A stretch of 64,000 nt of DNA from Metapseudomonas otitidis (GTDB lineage Bacteria; Pseudomonadota; Gammaproteobacteria; Pseudomonadales; Pseudomonadaceae): the NCBI RefSeq assembly GCF_900111835.1, contig NZ_FOJP01000015.1:1-64000 (forward strand), in the 5' to 3' direction. The number at the start of each line of letters is the position of its first letter. Positions within the stretch are counted from its first letter, which is position 1. The translations under genes and the position numbers were made by a program. Positions 43,995-51,791 of this stretch are shown one piece after another. The notes under the pieces are model-generated. The model saw only the letters and a list, made by a program, of their open reading frames with translations, was not told where the DNA came from and did not search any database.

Positions 43995-44858
43995 TCAGTT
44001 GCGTTCTTGTTCCAGGGCCCGGGCGTCCCGGGAGGTCCTGATCACATGGGCCTCGCTGTTGCGCGAGTCCTTCCAGAAATCCAGTTGTGCGTATTGCTCG
44101 AACAGGTCCGGCGGCAGCAGGGTGCGCCGCGCCGCCACTTCAACCTTGGGCCGCACCTTGTGCAGACCGCGCAGGCCCAGGGCCTGGTCGAACTCCGGGG
44201 CGTCGTACTCAACGTGCTCGAAGTCGTGCGGGTACCAGGGCTCATCGAGGAATTCGTAGACCAGTTGCAGCACCCGCTCGGGTGTGGCCACCAGCAGGTC
44301 GTAGTCCACCAGCAGCAGGGAGCGGGCGTGCTCGCCGTAATAGGCATCCTTCAGCGCCGACCAGGCCAGGCCCACCAGGCGGTTGCGCTGGGCCAGGGTC
44401 TCGACCCGGCTGTAGACGGTGTTGCGTTCGCTGTCGTCGTTGAACAGCTTGGTGATCTCGTACGGGTTGGCGCGGTAGAGCCGCTCGATGCTGTCCATCA
44501 CCCAGGCAACGTTGCGCACGCAGGCGATCACCTTGGCCTGGGGGAACAGGTCCAGCAGGGCCGGCAGACGCGCGCACCACAGGCGGTTGGTGTCGAAGAT
44601 CACCTCATGCCCGCTCTGGTCCGCGTAGTAACTGCTGAACAGGCCGGCCAGCAGGCGCTTGCGCTGCTCCTGGGTCACCACCGGGCCGAACTCGCTGTCG
44701 GCGCCGAACTGCTTGAGCAGGCCCGAGAAGAAGCTGCCCACCGGGCTGGTCATGCCGGCGTGAAAGCGCGGGTTCTGCCGCAGCAGTGCCGCCAGCAGCG
44801 TGGACCCCGAGCGTGGCAGCCCCGAGATGAAGTGATAGGTGGGTGATGGATGGGCCAT
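43995..44858 (-). CDS. Sulfotransferase family protein (1)
   Basis: Transfers sulfuryl groups from PAPS. 287 residues. The 5'-phosphosulfate loop is clear at residues about 11-22 (ISGLPRSGSTLLAALL), the 3'-phosphate-binding segment follows as AKVIACVRNVAWVMDSIERL, and the C-terminal part has YDLLVATPERVLQLVYEFL and WYPHDFEHVEY. I use the ATG at 44858, because the N-terminus then directly precedes the P-loop-like strand; the ribosome site is weak and an upstream GTG at 44906 is an alternative. A GC-rich hairpin (44906-44925) precedes it. It lies between the collar-like gene and the giant protein gene. Confidence 0.9.
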   Translation of the reverse strand: MAHPSPTYHFISGLPRSGSTLLAALLRQNPRFHAGMTSPVGSFFSGLLKQFGADSEFGPVVTQEQRKRLLAGLFSSYYADQSGHEVIFDTNRLWCARLPALLDLFPQAKVIACVRNVAWVMDSIERLYRANPYEITKLFNDDSERNTVYSRVETLAQRNRLVGLAWSALKDAYYGEHARSLLLVDYDLLVATPERVLQLVYEFLDEPWYPHDFEHVEYDAPEFDQALGLRGLHKVRPKVEVAARRTLLPPDLFEQYAQLDFWKDSRNSEAHVIRTSRDARALEQERN

Positions 44859-44938
44859 GGTCTGCGTGTACGTCTGCCTGTCAGTGATACGGGGCCGGAG
44901 AGCCACCGGTGCCGCAAGGCACCGGCGGGTCGAGTGCC

Positions 44939-45514
44939 TCAGTTGCGCGAGGGGAAGATGCCGTCCAGCGCGATGATGAAGTTGATCCCGATGTAGGGGT
45001 TGCGGATGGCCACCGGCTGGCTGCCGCCGGCGATCTGCACCGTCACGTTCACGGTGCTGGGGTTGGTCAGCGGGACCGGGTTCGACATCGCGCTCGACCA
45101 GATCGCCGCTGCCGAAGCCGAGCCGCCCGCGGAGCCACCCAGGACGGAGTTGGTCGCACTCGGAACCAGTGCCGGGTTGGTCGGTGTGCCAGCGGCAGAG
45201 ATCGTGCTGGTGCCGGACGCGAGGTGGGTGTGCATGGGCATCTGGGTCTGCAGCAGGGTCACGTTCTCAACCCCACCAAGCTCACCCAGATCGATGAGCG
45301 ACAGGCCGGGCCCCTGGGACTGGCCGACCGGCGAGCGGCCACGCAGGTCCGGCAGGCCGTAGGTGGTCTGGCCATTACCGCCGTAGGTGGTGCCCAGCAG
45401 GGAAAACAGTGCGGTGTTCTGCGCAATCGCCATGCTCTGCCCCATGCAGAACGCATAGCCACGGGGTGCGAAGTTGCCACCGAACATCTTGATCTCACCG
45501 ATGAAAGGATCCAC
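44939..45514 (-). CDS. Phage tail collar-domain protein (microcystin-dependent-protein-like)
   Basis: 191 residues. The GTG at 45514, with GGAGAG upstream, starts with VDPFIGEIKMFGGNFAPRGY, the usual N-terminus of collar-domain proteins of the MdpB type; FCMGQSMAIAQNTALFSLLG and TTYGLPDLRGRSPVGQ follow. The C-terminal half is a low-complexity Ser/Thr/Gly/Ala region ending NPYIGINFIIALDGIFPS, the other conserved block. Such proteins are found beside sulfotransferase and DUF6916-like genes outside prophages; their role is not established. A longer frame starting 18 codons upstream is possible but lacks the family N-terminus. Confidence 0.88.
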   Translation of the reverse strand: MDPFIGEIKMFGGNFAPRGYAFCMGQSMAIAQNTALFSLLGTTYGGNGQTTYGLPDLRGRSPVGQSQGPGLSLIDLGELGGVENVTLLQTQMPMHTHLASGTSTISAAGTPTNPALVPSATNSVLGGSAGGSASAAAIWSSAMSNPVPLTNPSTVNVTVQIAGGSQPVAIRNPYIGINFIIALDGIFPSRN

Positions 45515-45586
45515 GTGTTGACTCTCCTCTGGCTCTGGTTTCGCGCAACCGGAATCCCGGTCGCACATGCATGCTCGTTGTTGTAG

Positions 45587-45895
45587 TTATGCCGGCCGAT
45601 CCGTATGGAACACGGCCTGGAGTACATGGCGCCCATCCTCGACGGGCTGGCCGGGGGTCAGCAGCAGCGCCCAGCCCTCCTCGCCGGGCGGCCCCAGGCG
45701 GTACACGTCCTGGGGCAGGCTGCACTGCGGCGGCAGTACGAAGTGAGCGTGGTAGCAGTGGTGGCGAGGGGTCATGGCGATGCCCTCCTCGACACCGAGC
45801 AGCTCGACGGGCAACACCTGTTCCGGCGAAAGCCAGAGGTGGAAGGACTGGCCGACGGCCTCGGAGAGCAGCGCGTAGGACGGCATGGGGTACAT
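45587..45895 (-). CDS. DUF6916-like small protein
   Basis: 102 residues. Contains SEAVGQSFHLWLSPEQVLPV near the start, PPQCSLPQDVYRLGPPGEE in the middle and GRHVLQAVFHTDR near the end, the short beta-rich pattern of proteins that occur next to collar-domain proteins. GGAG sits 8 bases before the ATG at 45895. It lies 11 bp after the GNAT gene and 72 bp before the collar-like gene. No catalytic residues are apparent; probably a structural or chaperone partner, by context only. Confidence 0.75.
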   Translation of the reverse strand: MYPMPSYALLSEAVGQSFHLWLSPEQVLPVELLGVEEGIAMTPRHHCYHAHFVLPPQCSLPQDVYRLGPPGEEGWALLLTPGQPVEDGRHVLQAVFHTDRPA

Positions 45896-45906
45896 GGACA
45901 GGCTCC

Positions 45907-46431
45907 TCAGGACGGCATGGCCGGGCGCAGCGCCGGTTCGGCGGCGGCCTGATGGCCGCGCGGGTGGCGGCGCAATTTCAGGTACACACCGTTCTCCCCC
46001 ACCACCTCGAAGCCATGGCGGAAGTAGAGGCGCTGGGCCGGGTTGTAGGACTCGACATGCAGCCCCGCACTGAGGCCCTCGCGGTCGGCCCGTTCGAGGA
46101 AGCGGCCCAGCAGCTCACCGCCAATGCCTCGGCCACAGGCCTCGGGCAACAGCGCCAGGTCGATGATTTGCAGGTGGGTGTCGGTCCACAGCAGGTAGGC
46201 GCGGCCGATGGGCTGGCCAGCCTGCTCGATGACGTATTGCTCGGCGTCGGCGTAGTGCGCCTGGTAGTAGCTGCGCTGGGCCTGGAACTGCTGGTCGACG
46301 AAACGCTCGCGAGCGGCCTGGTCCCAGGGGGTGTGCTCCAGTTCGTGGGCACGGGTGGTGCCGTAGAGCGCCCGCAGGAAGGTGCGGTCTGCTTCGGTTG
46401 CCAAGCGGAGGTTCAAGGTGTGGAGAGACAT
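45907..46431 (-). CDS. GNAT-family N-acetyltransferase
   Basis: 174 residues. The acetyl-CoA motif A is visible as LQIIDLALLPEACGRGIGGE followed by LLGRFLERA, with NPAQRLYFRHGFEVVGENG as motif B. Start at 46431 (MSLHTLNLRLATEADRTFL), a typical GNAT opening. Lies 145 bp after the second sulfotransferase, from which it is separated by a terminator-like hairpin, and is the first gene of the downstream block. The substrate may be the surface protein or a small peptide, by context. Confidence 0.87.
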   Translation of the reverse strand: MSLHTLNLRLATEADRTFLRALYGTTRAHELEHTPWDQAARERFVDQQFQAQRSYYQAHYADAEQYVIEQAGQPIGRAYLLWTDTHLQIIDLALLPEACGRGIGGELLGRFLERADREGLSAGLHVESYNPAQRLYFRHGFEVVGENGVYLKLRRHPRGHQAAAEPALRPAMPS

Positions 46432-46530
46432 ACGGCGTGCATCCCTGCCGGCCCCGGGAGCAAGGCCTACAACGGTGGTTACAATTTCCCTGCAGGGAGC
46501 ATAGACGAGGATTTCAGTTGGCCACCATCG

Positions 46531-46552
46531 AAAAACCGCCGTTCGGCGGTTT
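46531..46552 (-). terminator. Intrinsic-terminator hairpin between sulfotransferase 2 and GNAT genes
   Basis: On the minus strand ACCGCC, GAAC loop, GGCGGT, then TTTTT. It may split the long run into an export-machine unit (52573-46576) and a cargo unit (46431 onward). The symmetric A run makes it a possible terminator on both strands. Confidence 0.65.
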
Positions 46553-46575
46553 CTGCAATGAATGTGAAGTGGCAT

Positions 46576-47544
46576 TCACAACTGGCGGGGTGAAAGCGCA
46601 TCCAGCGCGTCGAAAGGCGCCCTCGCCCACCGCTCGACGGCCGCCCGGGTGGCGTCGTCCGCCTCGCTGCGCTTGGCCTCGCCGTCGGCGCTGAAAGCCA
46701 TCGCCGGGCGCTTCGCATCGTGCCCGGCAACGGCCTGCAGGTGCGGCACGGCGGCCGGGTCGATGCCCAGCAGCGGGCCCAGGCGGCCCCAGAGGGCGCC
46801 GGGCAGCTCGCGGTAGTTCAGGGGCACCGCCTCGCCGGCCACACACTGTTCGAGCCCGGCCTGCAGCAGCTGCCCGACCATCCAGGCGAGGTAGTCGCCG
46901 AGCGCCAGCGCCTCCCGCCCCGGCAGGCCGTCGAGCCCGGACGGGCCGAGCAGTCCGGGAACCGCATGCAACCCGGGCTGGCGCTGGTGGGACACCACCA
47001 CCTCCAGCGGGTCGCGGTAGAGGAACAGGCACGGCACCTCGGGGTAGAGCCGGCGCAGCAGCTGCGCCTCGAACAGGTTCCAGGCGTCCAGCTTCACCAC
47101 CAGCCGGGTCTCGTCGCCACGGCGGCGCTGGCCATAGGCCGAGCACAGCGCGCGCACCGTCTCCGCCTGCCAGGCAGAAGCGCCGGGGTCGCGGTAATGC
47201 GCGCGCAGCACGGCATCCAGTGGCGGCGGCTCGGACAGCACCACGTGCCCGGGCAGGGCTCGCAGCAACTGCGCCAGCAGGGTGGAGCCGCAACGGGAGG
47301 TGTGGAACACCAGCAGCGAAGGTTCAAGCCCGGGGCTGCGGGCCTGCCAGTCGAGCAGCGCGTCCAGGCCGGTCTGGCGGCGCAGAGCCAGGTTGAACGG
47401 CAGGCGCAGCGCTTCGTCCACGTCGTCACTGAAGAAGGGCCGGGCCAGGGGCGTGGTGCCGAACCAGGCCCAGTCCAGCTGCCAGTTGCCGGCCTGTTCG
47501 AAGGCGCGGATCGGCAGCCATTCAGTGAAATCCAGGGCCGTCAT
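46576..47544 (-). CDS. Sulfotransferase family protein (2)
   Basis: 322 residues. PAPS-binding loop FHTSRCGSTLLAQLLRALPG at about 83-102, and CLFLYRDPLEVVVSHQRQP later as the 3'-phosphate site. The N-terminal 80 residues (FTEWLPIRAFEQAGNWQLDW) form an extension absent from the other sulfotransferase. The ATG at 47544 overlaps the hydroxylase stop by 4 bp and has GGAG upstream. Not closely similar to the sulfotransferase at 43995 beyond the catalytic core, so they probably act on different groups. Confidence 0.88.
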   Translation of the reverse strand: MTALDFTEWLPIRAFEQAGNWQLDWAWFGTTPLARPFFSDDVDEALRLPFNLALRRQTGLDALLDWQARSPGLEPSLLVFHTSRCGSTLLAQLLRALPGHVVLSEPPPLDAVLRAHYRDPGASAWQAETVRALCSAYGQRRRGDETRLVVKLDAWNLFEAQLLRRLYPEVPCLFLYRDPLEVVVSHQRQPGLHAVPGLLGPSGLDGLPGREALALGDYLAWMVGQLLQAGLEQCVAGEAVPLNYRELPGALWGRLGPLLGIDPAAVPHLQAVAGHDAKRPAMAFSADGEAKRSEADDATRAAVERWARAPFDALDALSPRQL

Positions 47545-48341
47545 CGCATGCTCCATTGGCGGCTCCAGGCCTGCCGTGCCTGGCGCATGACCATGCGCAC
47601 ATCCGCCTCGCTGAACACCAGCCCGAGGGTCTGGCCGGCGGCCACCGCATCGCGGCAGAAATCGGTGGGGTCAGTGATCAGTTGCAGGGCATGGGCCAGT
47701 TCCGGCCGCTGCTGCACCTGCTCGTTGAAGGCGGCGAAGGCGCGCATGCCCCGGCTCGGTTGCAGCGCGGGCGTGGTCGCGAGGCCCTCGGCGATGGCCT
47801 GGCGCAGCCGTGGGTTCACCATGCAATCCAGCACCAGGTGGATGCGCGGCCCCGGGCCGGGGTTGTCCACCCGGTGCGGGCGGGACAGGTCGATGAACCA
47901 GCACTCCCCCGGTGCCATCGGCACCTGCCGGCCGTCCACCAGGAACTCCACATCCGGCGGGCTGAGCAGCGGCACGTGCAGGCGCAGCGGCCCTTCCGGG
48001 CTGCCCAGGTCGGGGTCGCAATGCTCGCGGATGCTGGCACCGGCGCCCAGGCGCAGCAGGCGGGCGCTGCGCAGGTCCTCGCCGAACCATTCGATGGCCG
48101 CCAGCCAGGCCGGTTCGGCCGTGCACAGGGCACTGCGGGCCACCGGGCCAAAACCCGGCGCCAGGGGGATCGGCGCATCCACCGCGGCCACCAGGTCGAT
48201 CCCGCTCCAGTCGCCCTGGTAATAGCCGGTGTTGAAATGCGCCACCCAGGCCGTCGGGGCGATTCGTTCCAGGGCCGCCAGCAGCGGCGCCAGATCGAAG
48301 CGCCAGGGCAGGCGGGAGCAGATCGGCAAGGCTTCGTCCAT
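47541..48341 (-). CDS. Aspartyl/asparaginyl beta-hydroxylase-like Fe(II)/2-oxoglutarate dioxygenase
   Basis: 266 residues. The AspH fold is recognised by GAGASIREHCDPDLGSPEG, which supplies the His-x-Asp iron ligands, and SRPHRVDNPGPGPRIHLVLD, with the distal His and the 2-oxoglutarate-binding Arg. The first 90 residues carry WVAHFNTGYYQGDWSGIDLV, typical of this family. Such enzymes hydroxylate Asp or Asn in peptides or proteins. It follows the M50 protease-adaptor gene by 37 bp and overlaps sulfotransferase 2 by 4 bp, so it is probably a tailoring enzyme for whatever the export system carries. Confidence 0.87.
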   Translation of the reverse strand: MDEALPICSRLPWRFDLAPLLAALERIAPTAWVAHFNTGYYQGDWSGIDLVAAVDAPIPLAPGFGPVARSALCTAEPAWLAAIEWFGEDLRSARLLRLGAGASIREHCDPDLGSPEGPLRLHVPLLSPPDVEFLVDGRQVPMAPGECWFIDLSRPHRVDNPGPGPRIHLVLDCMVNPRLRQAIAEGLATTPALQPSRGMRAFAAFNEQVQQRPELAHALQLITDPTDFCRDAVAAGQTLGLVFSEADVRMVMRQARQAWSRQWSMR

Positions 48342-48378
48342 GGAACCCTCCTGGCAGACTGTCCGTTCGATTGATGGG

Positions 48379-50475
48379 CTAGAAACCGCTTTCCCTCACC
48401 CCCAACGCCGCCATGCGGCGCCAGGCGAAGCCCAGCAGCGATTGCCGGCTGCCCTCCAGCACCACCACGCCGCGCAGCGGCTGGTCGGGGGGCGGCAGGT
48501 CCTGCAGCAGGCTGAGGCGCACGCCATACTGCGCCTGCACCGGCTCGGCGCGTTGCTGGGCATTGCGTCGCACGGCCACCTGGCCGTGGTGGTCGGAGGC
48601 CAGCGCCTCCAGTTCGAGGAAGGCGACGCCGGTGGTGTCCACCTCATCCAGGCGCACCGGCAGGGCCGGCCGCGCCGGGTCGTCGGCGATGAAACGGCCC
48701 TCGGTGCCCGGCGCCACCCGCCAGAGGTTCTCCTCGGCCAGGTAGCCACGCAGGCGCAACCCGGGGGCGATCACCCGCGCCAGGGTCTCGCCGCTGTGCA
48801 GCCAGCGGCCCACCACCAGGTCCGGCGGCAGGTCGCGCACCACGCCGGCCAGGGGCGCGCGCAACTGCAGGCGCTCACGCTGGGCGGCCAGGCCGCGGTA
48901 CTCGGCCACGGCCTCGGCCAGCTGCTGCTCGATCACCCCGGTCTCGGCGGCGGTCTCGCTGCGCCCGGCCTGGCGTCGCAACTGCAGCTGGAGGATGTCG
49001 ATCTCGCGGCGGACGATGCCCTGGCGCGCGTCCAGGTCCGGGGATTCCAGCTCCACCAGCAGGGCGCCCTGCTCCACCGTGTCGCCGTCCTTCACCCGCA
49101 CCGCCTTGACCCGTGCACCGATAGGCGCGTGCAGGGTGCCGGTGCGCGAAGCCTCCAGCATGGCCGGCACGTCCACCGCATTGCGCCAGGGCACCAGCAG
49201 CGCCAGCAGCACCAGCCCCAGGGCCGAGCCGGTGAGCAGCACCTTGCGCGGGTCGGCCTGGTCGCGCCGCTGCCACCATTCGCCGAACTCCTTCCAGATC
49301 GGCAGGCCGATGAACCACACCAGCTCCACCAGCATCAGGAAGATGCCCAGCACCTTGAAGAACAGGTGGTACACCGTCAGCGCGATGCCGAAGAACAGCG
49401 CCGCACGCCAGATCCAGGCCCCGTAGCCCCACACCAGCAGGCGCCGGCGCATGGCCTCGGGCCAGGGCTCGGGGGCCGGCTCGCCGTAGCCGAACAGCGC
49501 CTCGCGCAGGCGCCAGCGGCACAAGGCGAAGGCGCGGTTCTGCAGGTTCTCCACCTCCCACAGGTCACTGAGCAGGAAGTAGCCGTCGAAACGCATGAAG
49601 GGGTTGAGGTTGATCGCCAGGGTGGTGATCCAGGTGGCGCTGGAGAGCATGAAGGCCGCGGTGCGCGCCGGCCCGTCCGGCAGCAGCGACCACGCCAGCA
49701 GCGCCAGCACCGCCAGCACCAGTTCGGCCAGCACCCCGCCGGCGCCGATCAGCAGGCGCGAGCGGCGGTCCTGCACCCGCCAGGCATCGCTGACGTCGGT
49801 GTAGAACATCGGCAACAGCACCATGAAGGCCAGCCCCATGCTCTGCACCCGGCAGCCGGCGCGCTTGGCCATGAAGGCGTGGCCGAACTCGTGACAGAGC
49901 TTGGCGAAGGTCAGCGCGATGCCGAAGGCCAGGGCACCGCCCAGGCTGAACAGGTGCGGGAAGGTGGCCAGGTAGCGTTCCCAGTCCCGCGCCACCAGGA
50001 ACAGCCCGAGCAGCAGAATCACCGGCAGCCCGCGCCGCAGCAGCCAGGGACCGTTGCGCTCCAGCACCGGCCAGGCGCGGTTGAGGAAGCGGTCCGGCCG
50101 CCACAGCGGGATGCGGAAGAACAGGTACTGGTGCAGCACCTGCTGCCACAGGCTGTGGCGCGTGCTGGCGCGCTTGAGGCTGTAGCTGGCGCGCTGCTCC
50201 GGGTCGAGGGCGGCGATCAGGTCGTGCCCGCGCAGAAAGCGCAGCATCTGCTCCAGCTCACCGGCCCCGAGGGGCGCGCCCGGCTCGGCGTTGGCCGCCG
50301 CCAGCACCGCGCGGGGGTCGCCCAGGGACCAGTGGCGCAGCAAGCGCACGGCCGCCGCACCGAGCTTGAAATAGCGGCCGCGCAGCGGGTCGGCCAGGGT
50401 CCATTGCGGCGCGCCCTCGCGGGTTGGCGCAGCGGCGGACAGCTGCAGGTCGGAACGCAGGGCCGGCAGCATCAC
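48379..50475 (-). CDS. M50 site-2-protease domain fused to an HlyD-like adaptor domain
   Basis: 698 residues, inner membrane. Soluble N-terminus of about 115 residues; membrane protease core with the zinc motif HEFGH at 195-199 (AKLCHEFGHAFMAKRAGC) and the second site NLNPFMRFDG at 289-298 (Asp297 as third ligand); several transmembrane helices up to about 445; then a periplasmic HlyD-like part from about 450 with a biotinyl-lipoyl half (GTLHAPIGARVKAVRVKDGD), a coiled coil (about 510-560) and the second lipoyl half (LRAPLAGVVRDLPPDLVVGR). Such fusions occur in peptide-export loci (YydH-like). The start overlaps the GAF-adaptor stop by 4 bp. It would cleave or push a substrate into an adaptor-TolC channel. 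Confidence 0.9.
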   Translation of the reverse strand: MMLPALRSDLQLSAAAPTREGAPQWTLADPLRGRYFKLGAAAVRLLRHWSLGDPRAVLAAANAEPGAPLGAGELEQMLRFLRGHDLIAALDPEQRASYSLKRASTRHSLWQQVLHQYLFFRIPLWRPDRFLNRAWPVLERNGPWLLRRGLPVILLLGLFLVARDWERYLATFPHLFSLGGALAFGIALTFAKLCHEFGHAFMAKRAGCRVQSMGLAFMVLLPMFYTDVSDAWRVQDRRSRLLIGAGGVLAELVLAVLALLAWSLLPDGPARTAAFMLSSATWITTLAINLNPFMRFDGYFLLSDLWEVENLQNRAFALCRWRLREALFGYGEPAPEPWPEAMRRRLLVWGYGAWIWRAALFFGIALTVYHLFFKVLGIFLMLVELVWFIGLPIWKEFGEWWQRRDQADPRKVLLTGSALGLVLLALLVPWRNAVDVPAMLEASRTGTLHAPIGARVKAVRVKDGDTVEQGALLVELESPDLDARQGIVRREIDILQLQLRRQAGRSETAAETGVIEQQLAEAVAEYRGLAAQRERLQLRAPLAGVVRDLPPDLVVGRWLHSGETLARVIAPGLRLRGYLAEENLWRVAPGTEGRFIADDPARPALPVRLDEVDTTGVAFLELEALASDHHGQVAVRRNAQQRAEPVQAQYGVRLSLLQDLPPPDQPLRGVVVLEGSRQSLLGFAWRRMAALGVRESGF

Positions 50476-51791
50476 AACCCCAGGTTCTGGCGCAGCGCCG
50501 CCAGGGGCCGGCGCAGCAGGTAATAGGCCAGCGGCGCGCGGGCGCCGAACAGCTTGGCGGTGCCGCGCAGGCCGATGCGCGGCGGGGTATCGGCGAAGGC
50601 CGCGTCGAGGCGGTAGGCCAGTTGCCCGGCGGCGGTGGCCTGGGCCTCGTAGGCGGCACGCTCCAGGCGCGCGTCGTGGCGGTTGAGCGGGTCGCTGTCG
50701 AGGAACAGCGCCACCTCGGCGCCGGGCTCCAGGGCGATGGCGTCGCCCACCGGCAGCTCGATGCGCAGTTCGGCCTGGGCCGGGTCGGCGATCTGCATCA
50801 GCCGCTCGCCGGTCTGCACCGGCTTGCCGGTGAGGCGCTCGGCATCGGCGAACACGGCGATGCCGGCGCGCTCGGCGCGGACTTCGCTGCGGGCCAGCAG
50901 CTGCCTGGCGTAGTCGCGCTCGGCGCGCTTCTGCTCCACGCGGGCAGCCAGCAGGTCGATGCGCGCGCTGGATTCGGCGTCGGCGAAGGCGCGCTGGCTG
51001 TTGGCCTTCAGCTCCGCCTCGGCCACTCCCAGGGCGCGCTCGGCGACGTCGGCCTGGGCCTTGAGGGTGGTGGCGTCGAAGCGCACCAGCAGGTCACCGG
51101 CGGCGACGCTCTGGTTGGGCTTGACAAGGAATTCGGCGATCACCCCGTCCAGCGGCGCGGCCACCACGCGGCCGCCCAGGGGCACCACTTCGGCGGGCGC
51201 CAGCACCGACTGGCGCACCGGCACCAGCAGCACCAGGGCCAGCGCGGCGGCCAGGGCCAGGAGCTTCTTCTTCGGCCAGCGCAGGCGCCAGGGCTTGCGC
51301 GGCTGCAGGGCCAGCCAGGCGTGGCCGTAGGTGCCGCCCAGCTGCACCAGCAGGGCCTGCTCGGCCTCGCTCCAGGGGGTGTCGCGGGCGATCCACAGGC
51401 CGCCGAACACGGCGCCCTGGCGATCCTTCAGCGGCAGCCAGAAGGCATGGGGCGCGGACAGTGCCTGCCAGTCGTCACGGCTGCTCTCGTCCAGGCTGGC
51501 GGGGTCGACCACGCCAGGCTCGCCCAGCAGGCCGGCGGCCAGGCGCTGGGATGCCGCCCGTTCGACGAAGGCAACGAAGGGGGCGTTGGGTTCCACCACG
51601 CTGATGCCGGTGAGGGCGCTGACCTTGCCAGCGACCAGCAGCGCGGCGTGGCGGTAGCCGAACAGGCCCTGGCCATCGTTGACCATGGCGAAGGCCAGTT
51701 GCTCGGTCGTGGCGGCCTGCCGGGCCTGGGCCTGGAGGCCGAGAAACACCGCGAAGACGCGCTCGGCGAAACCGGGCACCGGTGCGTTCAT
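50472..51791 (-). CDS. GAF-domain membrane adaptor protein (HlyD family)
   Basis: 439 residues. Residues 1-about 165 form a cytoplasmic GAF-like domain (AATTEQLAFAMVNDGQGLFG, PHAFWLPLKDRQGAVFGGLW). One transmembrane helix follows at about 176-196 (KKKLLALAAALALVLLVPV), then a periplasmic adaptor portion with VVAAPLDGVIAEFLVKPNQS, a coiled coil (about 255-310), and a barrel near the C-terminus. A GAF sensor joined to an HlyD-type adaptor is uncommon and suggests that export responds to a small ligand. Coupled by 4-bp overlaps to both the upstream periplasmic adaptor and the downstream protease gene. Confidence 0.85.
   Translation of the reverse strand: MNAPVPGFAERVFAVFLGLQAQARQAATTEQLAFAMVNDGQGLFGYRHAALLVAGKVSALTGISVVEPNAPFVAFVERAASQRLAAGLLGEPGVVDPASLDESSRDDWQALSAPHAFWLPLKDRQGAVFGGLWIARDTPWSEAEQALLVQLGGTYGHAWLALQPRKPWRLRWPKKKLLALAAALALVLLVPVRQSVLAPAEVVPLGGRVVAAPLDGVIAEFLVKPNQSVAAGDLLVRFDATTLKAQADVAERALGVAEAELKANSQRAFADAESSARIDLLAARVEQKRAERDYARQLLARSEVRAERAGIAVFADAERLTGKPVQTGERLMQIADPAQAELRIELPVGDAIALEPGAEVALFLDSDPLNRHDARLERAAYEAQATAAGQLAYRLDAAFADTPPRIGLRGTAKLFGARAPLAYYLLRRPLAALRQNLGL

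Noticed and set aside
35614-44259. An uninterrupted open frame of 2,881 codons on the plus strand opposite the giant surface-protein gene
   Set aside because: It is the antisense reflection of a high-GC coding strand with few stop-prone codons. The minus-strand frame has a good ribosome site and recognisable LEPR, DUF4347 and Ig-like motifs; the plus-strand frame has none.
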